Assembly (NCBI GenBank): GCA_009731375.1
Contig: BJOX01000096.1
Span: 1-60,500 of the forward strand
Length of the DNA stretch: 60,500 nucleotides
Reading direction: 5' to 3'
DNA from: Paulinella micropora
Taxonomy: Eukaryota > Cercozoa > Imbricatea > Euglyphida
In this document: positions 31,882 through 41,717 of the stretch, piece after piece
Position numbering within the stretch: position 1 is the first letter of the stretch
Layout: each line of letters begins with the position of its first letter
Position numbers and translations under genes: made by a program
Notes under the pieces: generated by a model
The model's input: the letters and a program-made list of their open reading frames with translations, nothing else
Told to the model about the DNA's origin: nothing
Database searches by the model: none

Positions 31882-34332
31882 ATGACAACCATCAAGACTG
31901 TATTCGGAAGCGACATTCGCCGTTTTCATCTCCCTGAACAACTATTGAATGAGCAGAAAGCCTGGCCATATGTGCTTCGAGCTATCAGCCTCAACTACAA
32001 TGTGCAAGTTGTCCAATACAAAGACGATGAAGATGATCTCTGTTTGGTTACCTCTGAGGAAGAGTTACAGGAGGCAATTCGACTCAACAGACAGAGAAAG
32101 GGCACAGCCCCTCTCCGCTTGCTTCTGGGTCCACAGCCTGGTAGCACCACCATTGAGCATTGGAGGATTTATGCACATTAGTACTCATGTCTCTGCAGGT
32201 TCTTCTTCGAAACGTTTTAGTTGGCGTTCATTGTCGCTATTGTTATTGTTCTTGTTGTTCTAATCGTGTGAATATCAAAAAATCTTGATTTCCAAGATTT
32301 GCGTCTTTTGCTTTCTCAATTCCTAAGTTGCTCATTGCTTGTGTCTGTAGGAACATCCGAAGCGCCAAAACCAACCACTGAAGCCAAGCATGCTCCCGAG
32401 CTCACTGCCACTTCTGTGAACCGATCTGATGATCCTACTTCGCATAGTCGTGAAGCATCTATCTTCGATGACTTGTTCCCAGTGATCGAACGTGAGCCCG
32501 TGGTCGAGGACGCATCTCCACAAGCCGTCACTCAACCCGTGGTCGATCCCGAGCTCGTGGAAACACAGCCTCCCCTTGAGGAACCTCTCCCCGAGTTGGA
32601 GAACGCTGATCCCATCGATGACAATGCTGATCCGCTTGATGAGCCCAAGTCGCCGTCATCTCTGTCCAGATTTTCGTCGCTTTCTACTGAAGAATCGGAT
32701 GAAGACGGCATCTTGGTTGATGTTCCCTCGTCAGAAAAAGAGATTGCGGAAGAAGATGCCCCTGAGAAAGAATTGGCTGAAGAGGAAGCGCCAGAGCAAG
32801 AGAGGAAAGAAGAACAAGGAGGGACTGTTTCAGAAATCGAGGTTGACGTGGAGCCAGCGAAAGCACAAAACCCAGTCCACCAGCCTGAAGAACTGCTCGT
32901 GGAGAGTGCGGAGTCTAAGGAAGCGACCGTGCACATGGACATCATCTGTGACGGTTGCAACATGCACCCAATCAAAGGTTTGCGCTTCAAGTGCACCGTC
33001 TGCGCCGACTACGATCTCTGTGAGGCGTGCGAGGCGAAAGGCGTCCACAACGAAAAGCACGTTCTCATCAAGGCGAAGACTCCGATCCTGCCTACCGAGC
33101 TGGCTGCTCTGGGCAAGCCCAGCTCTCCCAAGGCTACCTTTGTCAGCGACGTGACCATTCCTGACGGCTCGGCTTTACCAACCAATGTCAGCATTCAAAA
33201 GACGTGGTCTTTAAAGAACAGTGGCAAAGGTCAATGGCCTCGCTCGACCAAGCTCGTCTTCGTGGGTGGTAACCTTCCTCCTGATCTGAGCCTAGAAGCT
33301 CCTGAAGTTCCCTTCGCAGCTCCTGGAGAAATCGTCGAGGTTTCCGTGAAGCTGAAGACTCTCTCCCAGCCTGGGCGCTACACTGGATACTATCGCCTTT
33401 GCTACGGTCCAGAGAACACCAGGTTCGGGCATCGAGTGTGGGTGGATGTGCTCGTGTCTGACTTCAACACTATCAAGTATCCCTCTGTCGTTCCCTACAA
33501 GCAGCAGCAGCAGCAACCCCTCGCCGGGCTCATGGAGGCCGTTACTTCTGCCTTCTCTTCCACTGTCAGGCGCGTGACTGGTTCTGCTGAGGGCCCCGCA
33601 CCTGCACCACGACCCGACGCAGCTGGGAAACCTGAGGGAGCTGTCGCTGCACCTGCTGAGTGGAAGAAATGCCCAAGCTGTGCGGGTATGGTAGACATGA
33701 CAGGCCATGCCATGGTAGCTTGCCCTCGCTGTGCTTACGTGGTACATGTCGAGCCCGAGCTTGAGCAAGAGGAACAAAAAGTACAGAATGCGCCTGCGCA
33801 AGAGGAAGAGAAAGAAGTGGACGGACCAGGTGTAGCCTTGCCAGCAGTAGAAAATCAGGTAAGTCACGACTCGTACATCTGGATGATTTTTTTTTTCCCC
33901 ATTAATAAGTAAATAAATAATAAATAAATAAGTAAATAACTTTTTTTTTTAAGTTGAAAAACTTTTCACAGGCGACAAAAATCAGAGAATGTATGGTTGT
34001 GCTTCAGGTCGAAGATTTCGAGGCCATGCTTCAGCGTGCGATGACCTTGTCCCTTCAAGAACAGGAAAGAGAGAAGGAGAAGGAGCAACGACAAATCCAA
34101 CAGGAGCTGGATTTGTTCGAGCAGCAAGAGCGGAAGCAAGCAGCTGAACTGCAGCAGCAGCAGCAAGCAGCAGCCGAAGCACAGCAGCAGCAAGTCGCTC
34201 AAGTTGAGCAAGAGCAAGCAGCAGCTGTTGCTCAAGAGCTGCCAGCAGCACCTGCCGTTGAGGAAGAAGAGCCACAGTACCAGCAGGAGGTGGAGCTACT
34301 GCGCGAGGTTCTTTCTTCACCTCCATCTCTCT

Positions 34333-34368
<36 letters not shown>

Positions 34369-34798
34369 CCCTCTNNNNNNNNNNCTCTTTTTTTTTTTTT
34401 TTTTTTTTCACTTTCTTTCTCTCGCTCTCTCTCTTTCTCTCTCCTCTCTCTCCCTCTCTCTCCCTCTCTCTCTCTCTCATAAACATCCATCCATACATAC
34501 ACACCTCATTTGGGTGGTCAGGCTGGATTCGAGCAGGACCCTGTGCAGCTGAGAGATCTTCTACTCGCTGCCAAGGGCGACGTGGGCATGGTAATCTCGC
34601 TTCAACTCTTGAACTTGCTTGTCAACTGTCTGACCACTGACTTTTGTTACCTTACACGACCATCACTCCTTGAGTCCTACAGTTTTCCGTTCTTTGTATT
34701 TCTACATGTAATATTACCTTCATTATCTGATAGTCCAAAGAAGTATAACTTGTTGCAACTTTTGGTAGGTAATCAGTTGGTTGCTTAACGGAAGGTAA
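31882..34798 (+). CDS. NBR1-like selective-autophagy receptor (PB1-ZZ-FW-UBA)
   Basis: Five exons: 31882-32140, 32351-33858, 33972-34307, 34522-34590, 34769-34798 (TAA), about 733 residues with consistent phases. Domains in order: PB1 (1-86; VFGSDIRRFHL, YKDDEDDLCLVTSEEEL, the acidic OPCA-type motif); a long acidic linker with a candidate LC3-interacting motif (SIFDDLF); ZZ zinc finger (~281-327; CDGC...CTVC...CEAC); FW/NBR1 domain (~350-457; KTWSLKNSGKGQWP); a four-Cys zinc ribbon (~525-550; CPSC...CPRC); a Gln-rich coiled segment (590-700); UBA (~697-733; AGFEQDP...LRDLLLAAKGDVGM then VISWLL). NBR1 proteins bind ubiquitinated cargo through UBA, self-assemble through PB1 and tether cargo to ATG8-coated membranes. 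The zinc ribbon between FW and UBA is not a feature I associate with NBR1. A poly(A) signal AATAAA lies near 34967. A 10-N gap is in intron 3. Confidence 0.9.
34332..34480. repeat. Poly-T / CT tract with 10-N gap in NBR1 intron 3
   Basis: T runs flank the gap 34375-34384, followed by CT-rich sequence leading to the acceptor at 34521. Confidence 0.85.
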
Positions 34799-35790
34799 GG
34801 CATCGACAACGGACGTCCTTGTGTACACACTTGGAACCGTTATCGCTGGCGGATCTGGATACCCAGATATCAGTTTAGTTGTAAAATTTGTATTAATCTA
34901 GACGTGTACAGTGTTGATATTTTCCATTGTGTGTCTCTGTTTTTAGATGTAATGTGGAAGTAAACAAATAAAAAAAAGAAAAAAAGAATGGAAAAATGAA
35001 TTTTATTTGATAAAAAAAAGCTTCGTGTTCAATAGCATTGCTATGTCGGCCCACCCGGTATATAATGGCAATACTTACCGTTCCGGTCTGTCGGTTATCC
35101 TTGGTCTGGAGATTACGGAGTCACAACTTTAGGTATTCCCCAGTCTTCATATCGTTAGGACTGTTATTAAATATCATACTATTGTAACAATCTGGAGTCG
35201 CTAATATTAATAAAATCAACGGGGCCCACGTATGGAAATTTTCCTTAGTTTTCGGAAATTTTCAGAGCAAAAACAGTGTCGAGAGAAAAAGCAGTTGGAT
35301 GGTCAAACTTCAAGTTGGTTTTTTTAAATATTAAGTCCGAATTATGACTCATTTCTGTGAATGGTAATATTTTATTAAATCACAATATGAGTAACGGTTG
35401 CTAGATAGTTCATAATAAATTTTGCACGTTACAGTATGAAGTTCATTATGGCACGGTACTGGACCATAACTTCACATTGAAGAAAAGGTAGCATATTTAC
35501 CTATCTGCGCCCGCTACAACGCCCGCTACAACATTTCGCGAAAGTTTACACTGGCAGTCGGATATTTTGCGGACGAATCATGATGGCTGTTAATTTGAAA
35601 AATTCAAATTTCCAACACGAAAATTAAAATTCAAACTAAAATTAAAATTCCAACCAAAATCAAAAAACTAATCAAGTTTTTTTTTCCCTCTTGAATGTTG
35701 CTAGTAATAATAAAATACATTTAATAACAAAGAACTTGATCACTTCCACAAGTGAATTCCCGTAAAAACCAATATCGTAAAAACCTGCGA
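34799..35790. other. AT-rich intergenic with repeat relics
   Basis: 3' UTR of the NBR1-like gene, then non-coding AT-rich DNA. 35477-35518 is an inverted remnant of an LTR start (aagaaaaggt...tatctgcgcc). 35534-35575 repeats the loop motif of the foldback element. 35590-35720 (ending ccctcttgaatgttgctag) has a counterpart at 48380-48490. Confidence 0.6.
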
Positions 35791-36228
35791 TGTAGTATAC
35801 TACGGGCCGTGTGTGTTACAGTGGTTGAAACTAAACTGAGTGCGCGAGTAACTGTAACTGCTACTTATACCTCTATACACAGTGATCTATAAAAGAGCTA
35901 TATCTACTTAAGATGTAGTTATATCCACCGTTTTTATTTATATACTTTTGAGCCGGTTGAAAACAGTCGGATAATATTACGACTCGAAGTTCATAACCGG
36001 TACTACTTTTTTAAGCAGTATAATATTATCGTTAGGAGTGACACTGGGAAATGCCTCTCTTTTCCCTTTTTGTTCTGCTTAGGTCTCGGACAGTCTCCTA
36101 TATTTTCCGCCATACTGGTTTCCTCTCTTTGTAGAGAAGGAAGATTATGTTATTTTCAGAGTGCTGTGGAATTGGAAGGATAAATACACTGGCTTACATT
36201 AAGTAATATCTTTTGATTATAACCGACA
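35791..36228 (+). repeat. 5' LTR of element B
   Basis: Begins TGTAG and ends GACA. From ctatacacagtgat onward it aligns with the 3' LTR (shared gagccggttgaaaac, gtgacactgggaaatg, ccatactggtttcctctc), but its first ~70 bases differ. It contains a TATA-like ctataaaag near 35887. Confidence 0.7.
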
Positions 36229-36232
36229 AAAG

Positions 36233-36245
36233 TGGAGTCCCAGCC
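36233..36245 (+). other. Primer-binding site of element B
   Basis: tggagtcccagcc lies four bases after the proposed LTR end. It starts TGG, as expected for pairing with a tRNA 3' CCA end. The tRNA is not identified. Confidence 0.6.
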
Positions 36246-36781
36246 TAGATTTTTTATATCCTCCAAATTTCAATTCAGCAATTTGAAAAAAAGCCACTCC
36301 CCTAAGCAAAGAAAGAAGGAAAGGTAGTGGAGGAGTGTAGGAAAGGAGTTGGGGAGGTGTTGGTAGCTTGCAGTGCACAAAAACAACAGTGAAATCTTGC
36401 ACAGAGGCCCATACAGCGGCACGGCAAGACACTCGTTGTGTGTACGATTTTGACACCTCAGGCAGTGTGTTTGGAGTGTACTCAGTGGGACAGAAACATC
36501 AGGGGGCTCACTAGTGTGATTGTCGACACATTGTCGAGCCAGAGGAGTGCTTACCAAACACACACAAGGAGAGGGAAAACACCCTCCTATCAGTTCTGTC
36601 AACACTCCTACACGTATACCTACACATACTCCTCAAGTCTAATACTTTGTGTGATTATTTTCATCACGCACTGGCTTTTAATTGCTTACCAGAACGTCGA
36701 TTTTGGGTATGGCCCTGCCTTATGGGAAAGTCGTGTCAGCGATGGTACACATTCCCGGGCACCCCGCAGCACCCAATAGCG

Positions 36782-37144
36782 ATGAGACGGTACATACGCC
36801 GATACAAGGCGGGAGAGTCGAAGGTCAAAAGGCCGGAAGATGGCGATTGGGTGCCCTGCCCGAAACAGCAGGCACACATGAACTTGCCATTCCCGGACGT
36901 TGATGAACACGGACGGGTCTCTCTGATGCCAAACGGGCACGTGGCGAGTTGGTGCGCCGCCTTCGATGTGGAAGCCGAAATGCTCAAGAGCCAATTCCCG
37001 GCGGCCGACAAGTTCGCGGCATACATGCCCGGGCAGGAGTCACTCCTGAGCCAGATGGGTAAGCCCACAGCACGCAAACGCAAACGCAAACGCAAGCAAC
37101 ACGTCACATGTGTTGTGCAGGCCAGGCCAGCCAGCAGGACATAA
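36782..37144 (+). CDS. Element B small basic protein, gag-like
   Basis: Open frame from ATG 36782 (MRRYIRRYKAGES) to TAA, 120 codons; the frame is open further upstream. The middle includes GDWVPCPKQQAHMNLPFPD and SWCAAFDVEAEMLKSQFP. The C-terminus is strongly basic (RKRKRKRKQ), consistent with nucleic-acid binding or nuclear import. It occupies the gag position, but no CCHC knuckle or capsid motif is visible. It is followed after 67 bases by the protease-bearing frame. Confidence 0.45.
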   Translation: MRRYIRRYKAGESKVKRPEDGDWVPCPKQQAHMNLPFPDVDEHGRVSLMPNGHVASWCAAFDVEAEMLKSQFPAADKFAAYMPGQESLLSQMGKPTARKRKRKRKQHVTCVVQARPASRT

Positions 37145-37211
37145 GTCCTACAAGAAGCGCAAACTCAAGTCCTAGACAACGGAAGGGACACACCCCGGGG
37201 CACGTAAGCGG

Positions 37212-39581
37212 GTGCGTTTTGCACACCCGTTGGAAACGATAGCCACCGCAGAGGGTGATGGACTAGTTGTCGGGACAGGCGCAGTAGTAACAGAAACACT
37301 AGTTAATAGGGTGATGGTAACGGAGGCCACACCAACGCCAGGTCAGGTGACACAAGCCGATATCGAGTCACCGACGGCTAGGGTTGCTGTGTCCCCGGTA
37401 TATACGACAGTAAGAACGGAGGCTACACCAACGCCAGGTCAGGTGACACAAGTCAGTATCGAGTCACCGACGGCTAGGGTTGCTGTGCTCCCTTCTACAC
37501 CGCAAGTAGATAGTATTGCGGGGGTCACAGACCCCTCGATCACAGTCAATAGTACTGCTACGGCAGGGGTGAGCGAAGAGATAACAGAGGGGCACAACAG
37601 TAGTCGTGGCCGTCCACCTTCACCTGAGGTGACGACCTTCCACAACAATGTACAGGCGGACCCTCACCCATCTCCACCCGAAGACGATGTCGCACAGGCG
37701 GCTAATGAGGATGATGGTAAAATGGACGGGCTAAGTTGCAGTGTCCGCACAGCGGACACCTGCGTAAGCAAGGCAGGTTCCATCCCAGTCGCCTCACTAC
37801 AGAAAACAGCCCTTTTTGAGAACAAGGTGATTAACATTAAAGCCAGGGCAAAACAACAAATAGCACCTCAACGGTCTTTGCTCGGTCGTGATGTTCGGCT
37901 AGGCCCGGGAACGGTGGCCGGTTCCGATATTAATCACCCAAATATACCGCATATTGACCATGCATTCCCCCCACACACAGACAACATGTATACTGCATCA
38001 CCATTCACAGCACAGAATTCTGTAGTGCTCCCGGGCCCACGGGATGGCCCAAGCGTTGCTCCGGCGGTCGTAAGCCAGATGGGACTAACACCCTTGGTGG
38101 ACCCGGACAAGCTTGGCGATGCCCAACGCCGGATGGCGCGCAGGTATGCTGAGATGGAGCTGCAACAGGCACTCATCTCGACAGCCGAACCCCAGGACCT
38201 CCCTGCAGCGGAGGCAAGGGATATGAGCTACACCCATCTATTTTGGCGGGAGCTCAACGCCCACCTGGACACCGGTAATGATAGCATGGCACAAATCGCC
38301 TTCGCGGGTAAACGATTTATAGATAAATTCGGAAAGTTATTCGATTTCACGCGCGAGGGGAAGCTCGGATATATCCGGGGTGCTAACGACGGAAGAAGTG
38401 CGATCATTGGTCGTATTCCGTCGACGGTGGAATTCCCGACTGGCATGACATACACAATACACGTCTTGGTGGTGCCAGATTTCCCGGGAACAATAGTGCT
38501 GGGTAAACCTGATCTGAAGATGATGGAAGTTCAGCTTTTATTAGGGCAGGATGTTATTAAGTATGGAAGGGGCCGACATGTGGCGGAATACCCCATACTT
38601 AACCCTAGTCCAGAACGTCCGGTAGATCACCCGTATAGGGGGAGAGCGCAGGTGACCTTGATCCCACCCGCACCCCCCATACCGCATGATATACGGACAC
38701 AGCAGCGTGTTACGCCCGCTGGCACAGCATGGGTATACACGAATGTTTATTTCCCGGAGCTGACCGGCCCATGGGCGGGCTTAGAGGATTTAGCAGCTGA
38801 GCGCGAGGCCCAAATCTTGCTGCTGCGGAAGCAGGATGAATCATGGCACGGCTTTGACCAAACCTACCTATATGGGGGTGGGCAGAAACGGCCACATGAA
38901 TTCATAAGGGTCAAATCGAGCTTGGTTTTCCATGCATCTAAACGCCTCACAGAGGACGATAATGTGATGGAAAAGTTAAAACTATGGTATAAGGGATCGG
39001 AGCCCATGCAGCCCGAGAACCTATCGAAGGTGCCGAAACTCCTGGCTGACAGGTTGGATCGGGGCGAAGACATCACCGTTATACTCCCGATACACCCCAC
39101 TGTGATGTGGTGGAGGGATGTATTGGATAGGGTGGTCGATGACCCAATACCGATACCTAGTCGACAGGCTAAACCACTCATGGCATTCCGATTAGGATCA
39201 AGGCAGGATGGTCTGGCATACAGAACCAAACTACTGACCCGAAAGGTGGATGACATGCGGGAGATTGCCTTTCAGATCTTTCCGGGGTTCTTTCACAAGT
39301 CGGCAGCGAAACAATACGCCGATATGTTAGTAGAACTTCAGGAATTTGCAACATGGGACAACCAGTCCACCACGCGATACCCAGGCAGGGACGCGAAGGA
39401 TGAGGTTGAGGATCCGGACTCCATCTTAGAGTACCCGGATGACCCGAGAGACCAGAAACCGGTCGAAGAGATCATCGACGAAGTCGTGGCGCGACAGTCA
39501 GGGTCACCAGACTTTGTTCGGGATCTCAAGGCTCAGTTTCTGAAGAATAAGACACTTTTTGGACCCCTTGTAGCCGCGTGA
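37212..39581 (+). CDS. Element B gag-pro polyprotein segment
   Basis: 789 codons. The first codon of the open frame is GTG; the first ATG is near 37313, so expression may depend on readthrough or frameshift from upstream. The N-terminal third is Thr/Pro-rich and contains a ~99-bp tandem duplication (TEATPTPGQVTQ ... ESPTARVAV, twice). Around residue 350, LNAHLDTGNDS is a retropepsin active-site motif (DTG), followed by a VLGKPDL segment typical of the second half of the protease. The remainder leads into the RT frame, which starts at a four-base overlap (39578-39581). Confidence 0.75.
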   Translation: MRFAHPLETIATAEGDGLVVGTGAVVTETLVNRVMVTEATPTPGQVTQADIESPTARVAVSPVYTTVRTEATPTPGQVTQVSIESPTARVAVLPSTPQVDSIAGVTDPSITVNSTATAGVSEEITEGHNSSRGRPPSPEVTTFHNNVQADPHPSPPEDDVAQAANEDDGKMDGLSCSVRTADTCVSKAGSIPVASLQKTALFENKVINIKARAKQQIAPQRSLLGRDVRLGPGTVAGSDINHPNIPHIDHAFPPHTDNMYTASPFTAQNSVVLPGPRDGPSVAPAVVSQMGLTPLVDPDKLGDAQRRMARRYAEMELQQALISTAEPQDLPAAEARDMSYTHLFWRELNAHLDTGNDSMAQIAFAGKRFIDKFGKLFDFTREGKLGYIRGANDGRSAIIGRIPSTVEFPTGMTYTIHVLVVPDFPGTIVLGKPDLKMMEVQLLLGQDVIKYGRGRHVAEYPILNPSPERPVDHPYRGRAQVTLIPPAPPIPHDIRTQQRVTPAGTAWVYTNVYFPELTGPWAGLEDLAAEREAQILLLRKQDESWHGFDQTYLYGGGQKRPHEFIRVKSSLVFHASKRLTEDDNVMEKLKLWYKGSEPMQPENLSKVPKLLADRLDRGEDITVILPIHPTVMWWRDVLDRVVDDPIPIPSRQAKPLMAFRLGSRQDGLAYRTKLLTRKVDDMREIAFQIFPGFFHKSAAKQYADMLVELQEFATWDNQSTTRYPGRDAKDEVEDPDSILEYPDDPRDQKPVEEIIDEVVARQSGSPDFVRDLKAQFLKNKTLFGPLVAA

Positions 39582-40579
39582 CGCACACTGCTGCTAAGAT
39601 AGATCGACAAGTGGGACAGACGATGCCTCGTCTCCGCGGATCGCGCCTCAGTTACAAGGAGGAGCAGATCTGCGAGGAAATGATCCAATATATGTTGGCT
39701 AAACGGCTAATAGAACCGTCATGGTCGGAGTACCGATCACCGGTTCGGCTTGCGCCAAAGCCGGATGGCAAGCAACGATTTTGTATCAATTACACGAGGC
39801 TCAATAAGATCATCAAGAGCGTTGAGGCACCAATCCCCCGTATGCGGGATGGCCTCAACCGACTCCGGGATGCTAAGTTATTTACAAAGCTAGACTTGAA
39901 GAATGGATTCTGGAACATCCCTTTGGATGTGGAAAGTCGGGCACTGACGGCCTTCGCCGTCGGCGGGAGACTGTACCAGTGGACAGTCCTCCCGATGGGA
40001 TTGAAAACTGCCCCGGCTATCTTTCAGGATTGCATGAATCAGGCTCTGTCCGACCCGAAGTACGGTGATCCGAAGTTCACCGAAACTTACGGACATACTA
40101 ACCAGGATAGCTTTTGTTACATCGATAATATCGATATTTATTCAAAGACAGAAGCGGAGCACCTGGCTCACGTGTCGGACATCTTGAGACGCCTAGAAGC
40201 CTTCGGCCTCAGGTTAAACCTAGAGAAGTGTTCGTTCGCTAAGGACCACATCGATTATCTAGGGTACAGAGTCAAGGATGGGGTAATAGTGTTGAAGCCG
40301 GAGAAGCGGGACGCTATCCGCTCCCTTCCACGCCCAAACACACGCACAGCGCTGCACTCCTTCCTCTGTATGGCACAGGTGTACTCGGAATTTATCCCGA
40401 ACTTCCAGGACTTTGTCAAACCATTACGGGACTTCTGCCTTCACGGCGACCCGCATGGCGAGTGGCCGCCAAAGGCGGCGGAGGTATACACAAAGCTGAA
40501 GGCGTTGACACGAGACCCCCTCACAGAGGGCGGATCGGTCTTGGTTCTCCCCAACTTTGATAAGCGTTTTGTTGTGTAG
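39578..40579 (+). CDS. Element B reverse transcriptase, altered active site
   Basis: The frame overlaps the previous one by four bases. RT motifs in order are SWSEYRSPVRLAPKPDGKQR, TKLDLKNGFWNIPL (first catalytic Asp), LPMGLKTAPAIFQ and then CYIDNIDIYS where YxDD is expected. The second Asp of the pair is Asn (YIDN). Either this copy is catalytically dead or it is a lineage variant. The stop at 40577-40579 lies at the start of RNase H and results from a local frame change. Confidence 0.85.
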   Translation: MTHTAAKIDRQVGQTMPRLRGSRLSYKEEQICEEMIQYMLAKRLIEPSWSEYRSPVRLAPKPDGKQRFCINYTRLNKIIKSVEAPIPRMRDGLNRLRDAKLFTKLDLKNGFWNIPLDVESRALTAFAVGGRLYQWTVLPMGLKTAPAIFQDCMNQALSDPKYGDPKFTETYGHTNQDSFCYIDNIDIYSKTEAEHLAHVSDILRRLEAFGLRLNLEKCSFAKDHIDYLGYRVKDGVIVLKPEKRDAIRSLPRPNTRTALHSFLCMAQVYSEFIPNFQDFVKPLRDFCLHGDPHGEWPPKAAEVYTKLKALTRDPLTEGGSVLVLPNFDKRFVV

Positions 40580-41717
40580 CAACCGACGCGTCGAAATACG
40601 CGGTTGGGGCCGTCTTACAACAATACGATTCTGACCACAAACAGTTGAGACCGATCATGTTCGTCAGCAAGAAGTTGCCGCCCGAACAGGTCAACTACTG
40701 CACCAGACAACGCGAAGCGTTGGCGATAGTTTGGGCGTTCAGTCGGCTGAGGGAGTACTTGTGGGGTGCTCCGACCATATTGGTTCAAATAGATCATACC
40801 AACCTTAGATGGCTCATGGACCGAGAACATACGGGACGACTGGCCCGATGGCAGTCGGAGCTGGCCTTGTATGATTTCACCATCGAGTACTTTAAAGGTA
40901 AAGAAAATACGGTCCCAGATAGCCTATCACGGATGCCTCGGGTGAAAGGCTCTGTAGGCGACGGATTAGACCGCTTTGCATTAGAAACTCCCACGGCCTG
41001 CCTAGTCGGATGGACAGCCGATGATGACTGGACGGCCACGGAGCATACAGCAGATTTCAAAGACACGTTGCCGGCGGGGATGGCATACATGGCCACCAAC
41101 GCGCAAAGCTGGACACCGGGATATAGACCCGATTCTCAAGCTGAACTGTTGGACCAGCTGCAATGCATACGTCGCGTGTGCTGCGCGCAACACGAGGCTG
41201 AGGACTGGCAATACCTGCTGGAGGAGATCGACACCCAGTCGGAGATCCTCAGCGAGGGAGATATAAAGCCGGGTCAGACCCATGAACATAAACACTCCTT
41301 TAACGCATTTTTCGCGGATAAGACGCAGTCGTTCTGGGTACCCCAGCATGTTCACCCTGAACGGTCAGCGATTATCCCGGCTGCCTATAAGCCTAGTCAC
41401 CAGTGCTCTCCAGTTGGACGACATGGATATGACGGTGGCGAGCCCCGAGGTATTTGGTCAGTTGGCGAAGAAGAATGGAGCCCCTTTATTGCTCACGCTA
41501 TTGACCCGATAGCAAACCCTGAGACGAGGGAAATAAGAGCCCATAAGAAAACGATGATCTGGCATGATAACCTCCTGTGGTATAAGGGGGCAGGCGGTAA
41601 GTGGGAAAAGACGCCTTCAAAGTGGACACTGTGGGTACCAACCCAGTTACGCAAGGCGATCCTTTTAGCCACTCACCGCTCTGCTCTCAACTCACATACG
41701 GGAAGGGATAAAATGTC
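40576..41717 (+). CDS. Element B RNase H and integrase N-terminus
   Basis: It resumes in another frame at VATDASKYAVGAVL (RNase H Asp), then QREALAIVWAFSRL (Glu), VQIDHTNLRWLMD (Asp) and GKENTVPDSLSRMP, which closes the connection/RNase H region. Further on, ATHRSALNSHTGRDKM supplies the histidines of the integrase zinc domain, after which homology leaves the frame at a T8 run near 41725. The open frame itself continues to 41901 without meaning. Confidence 0.85.
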
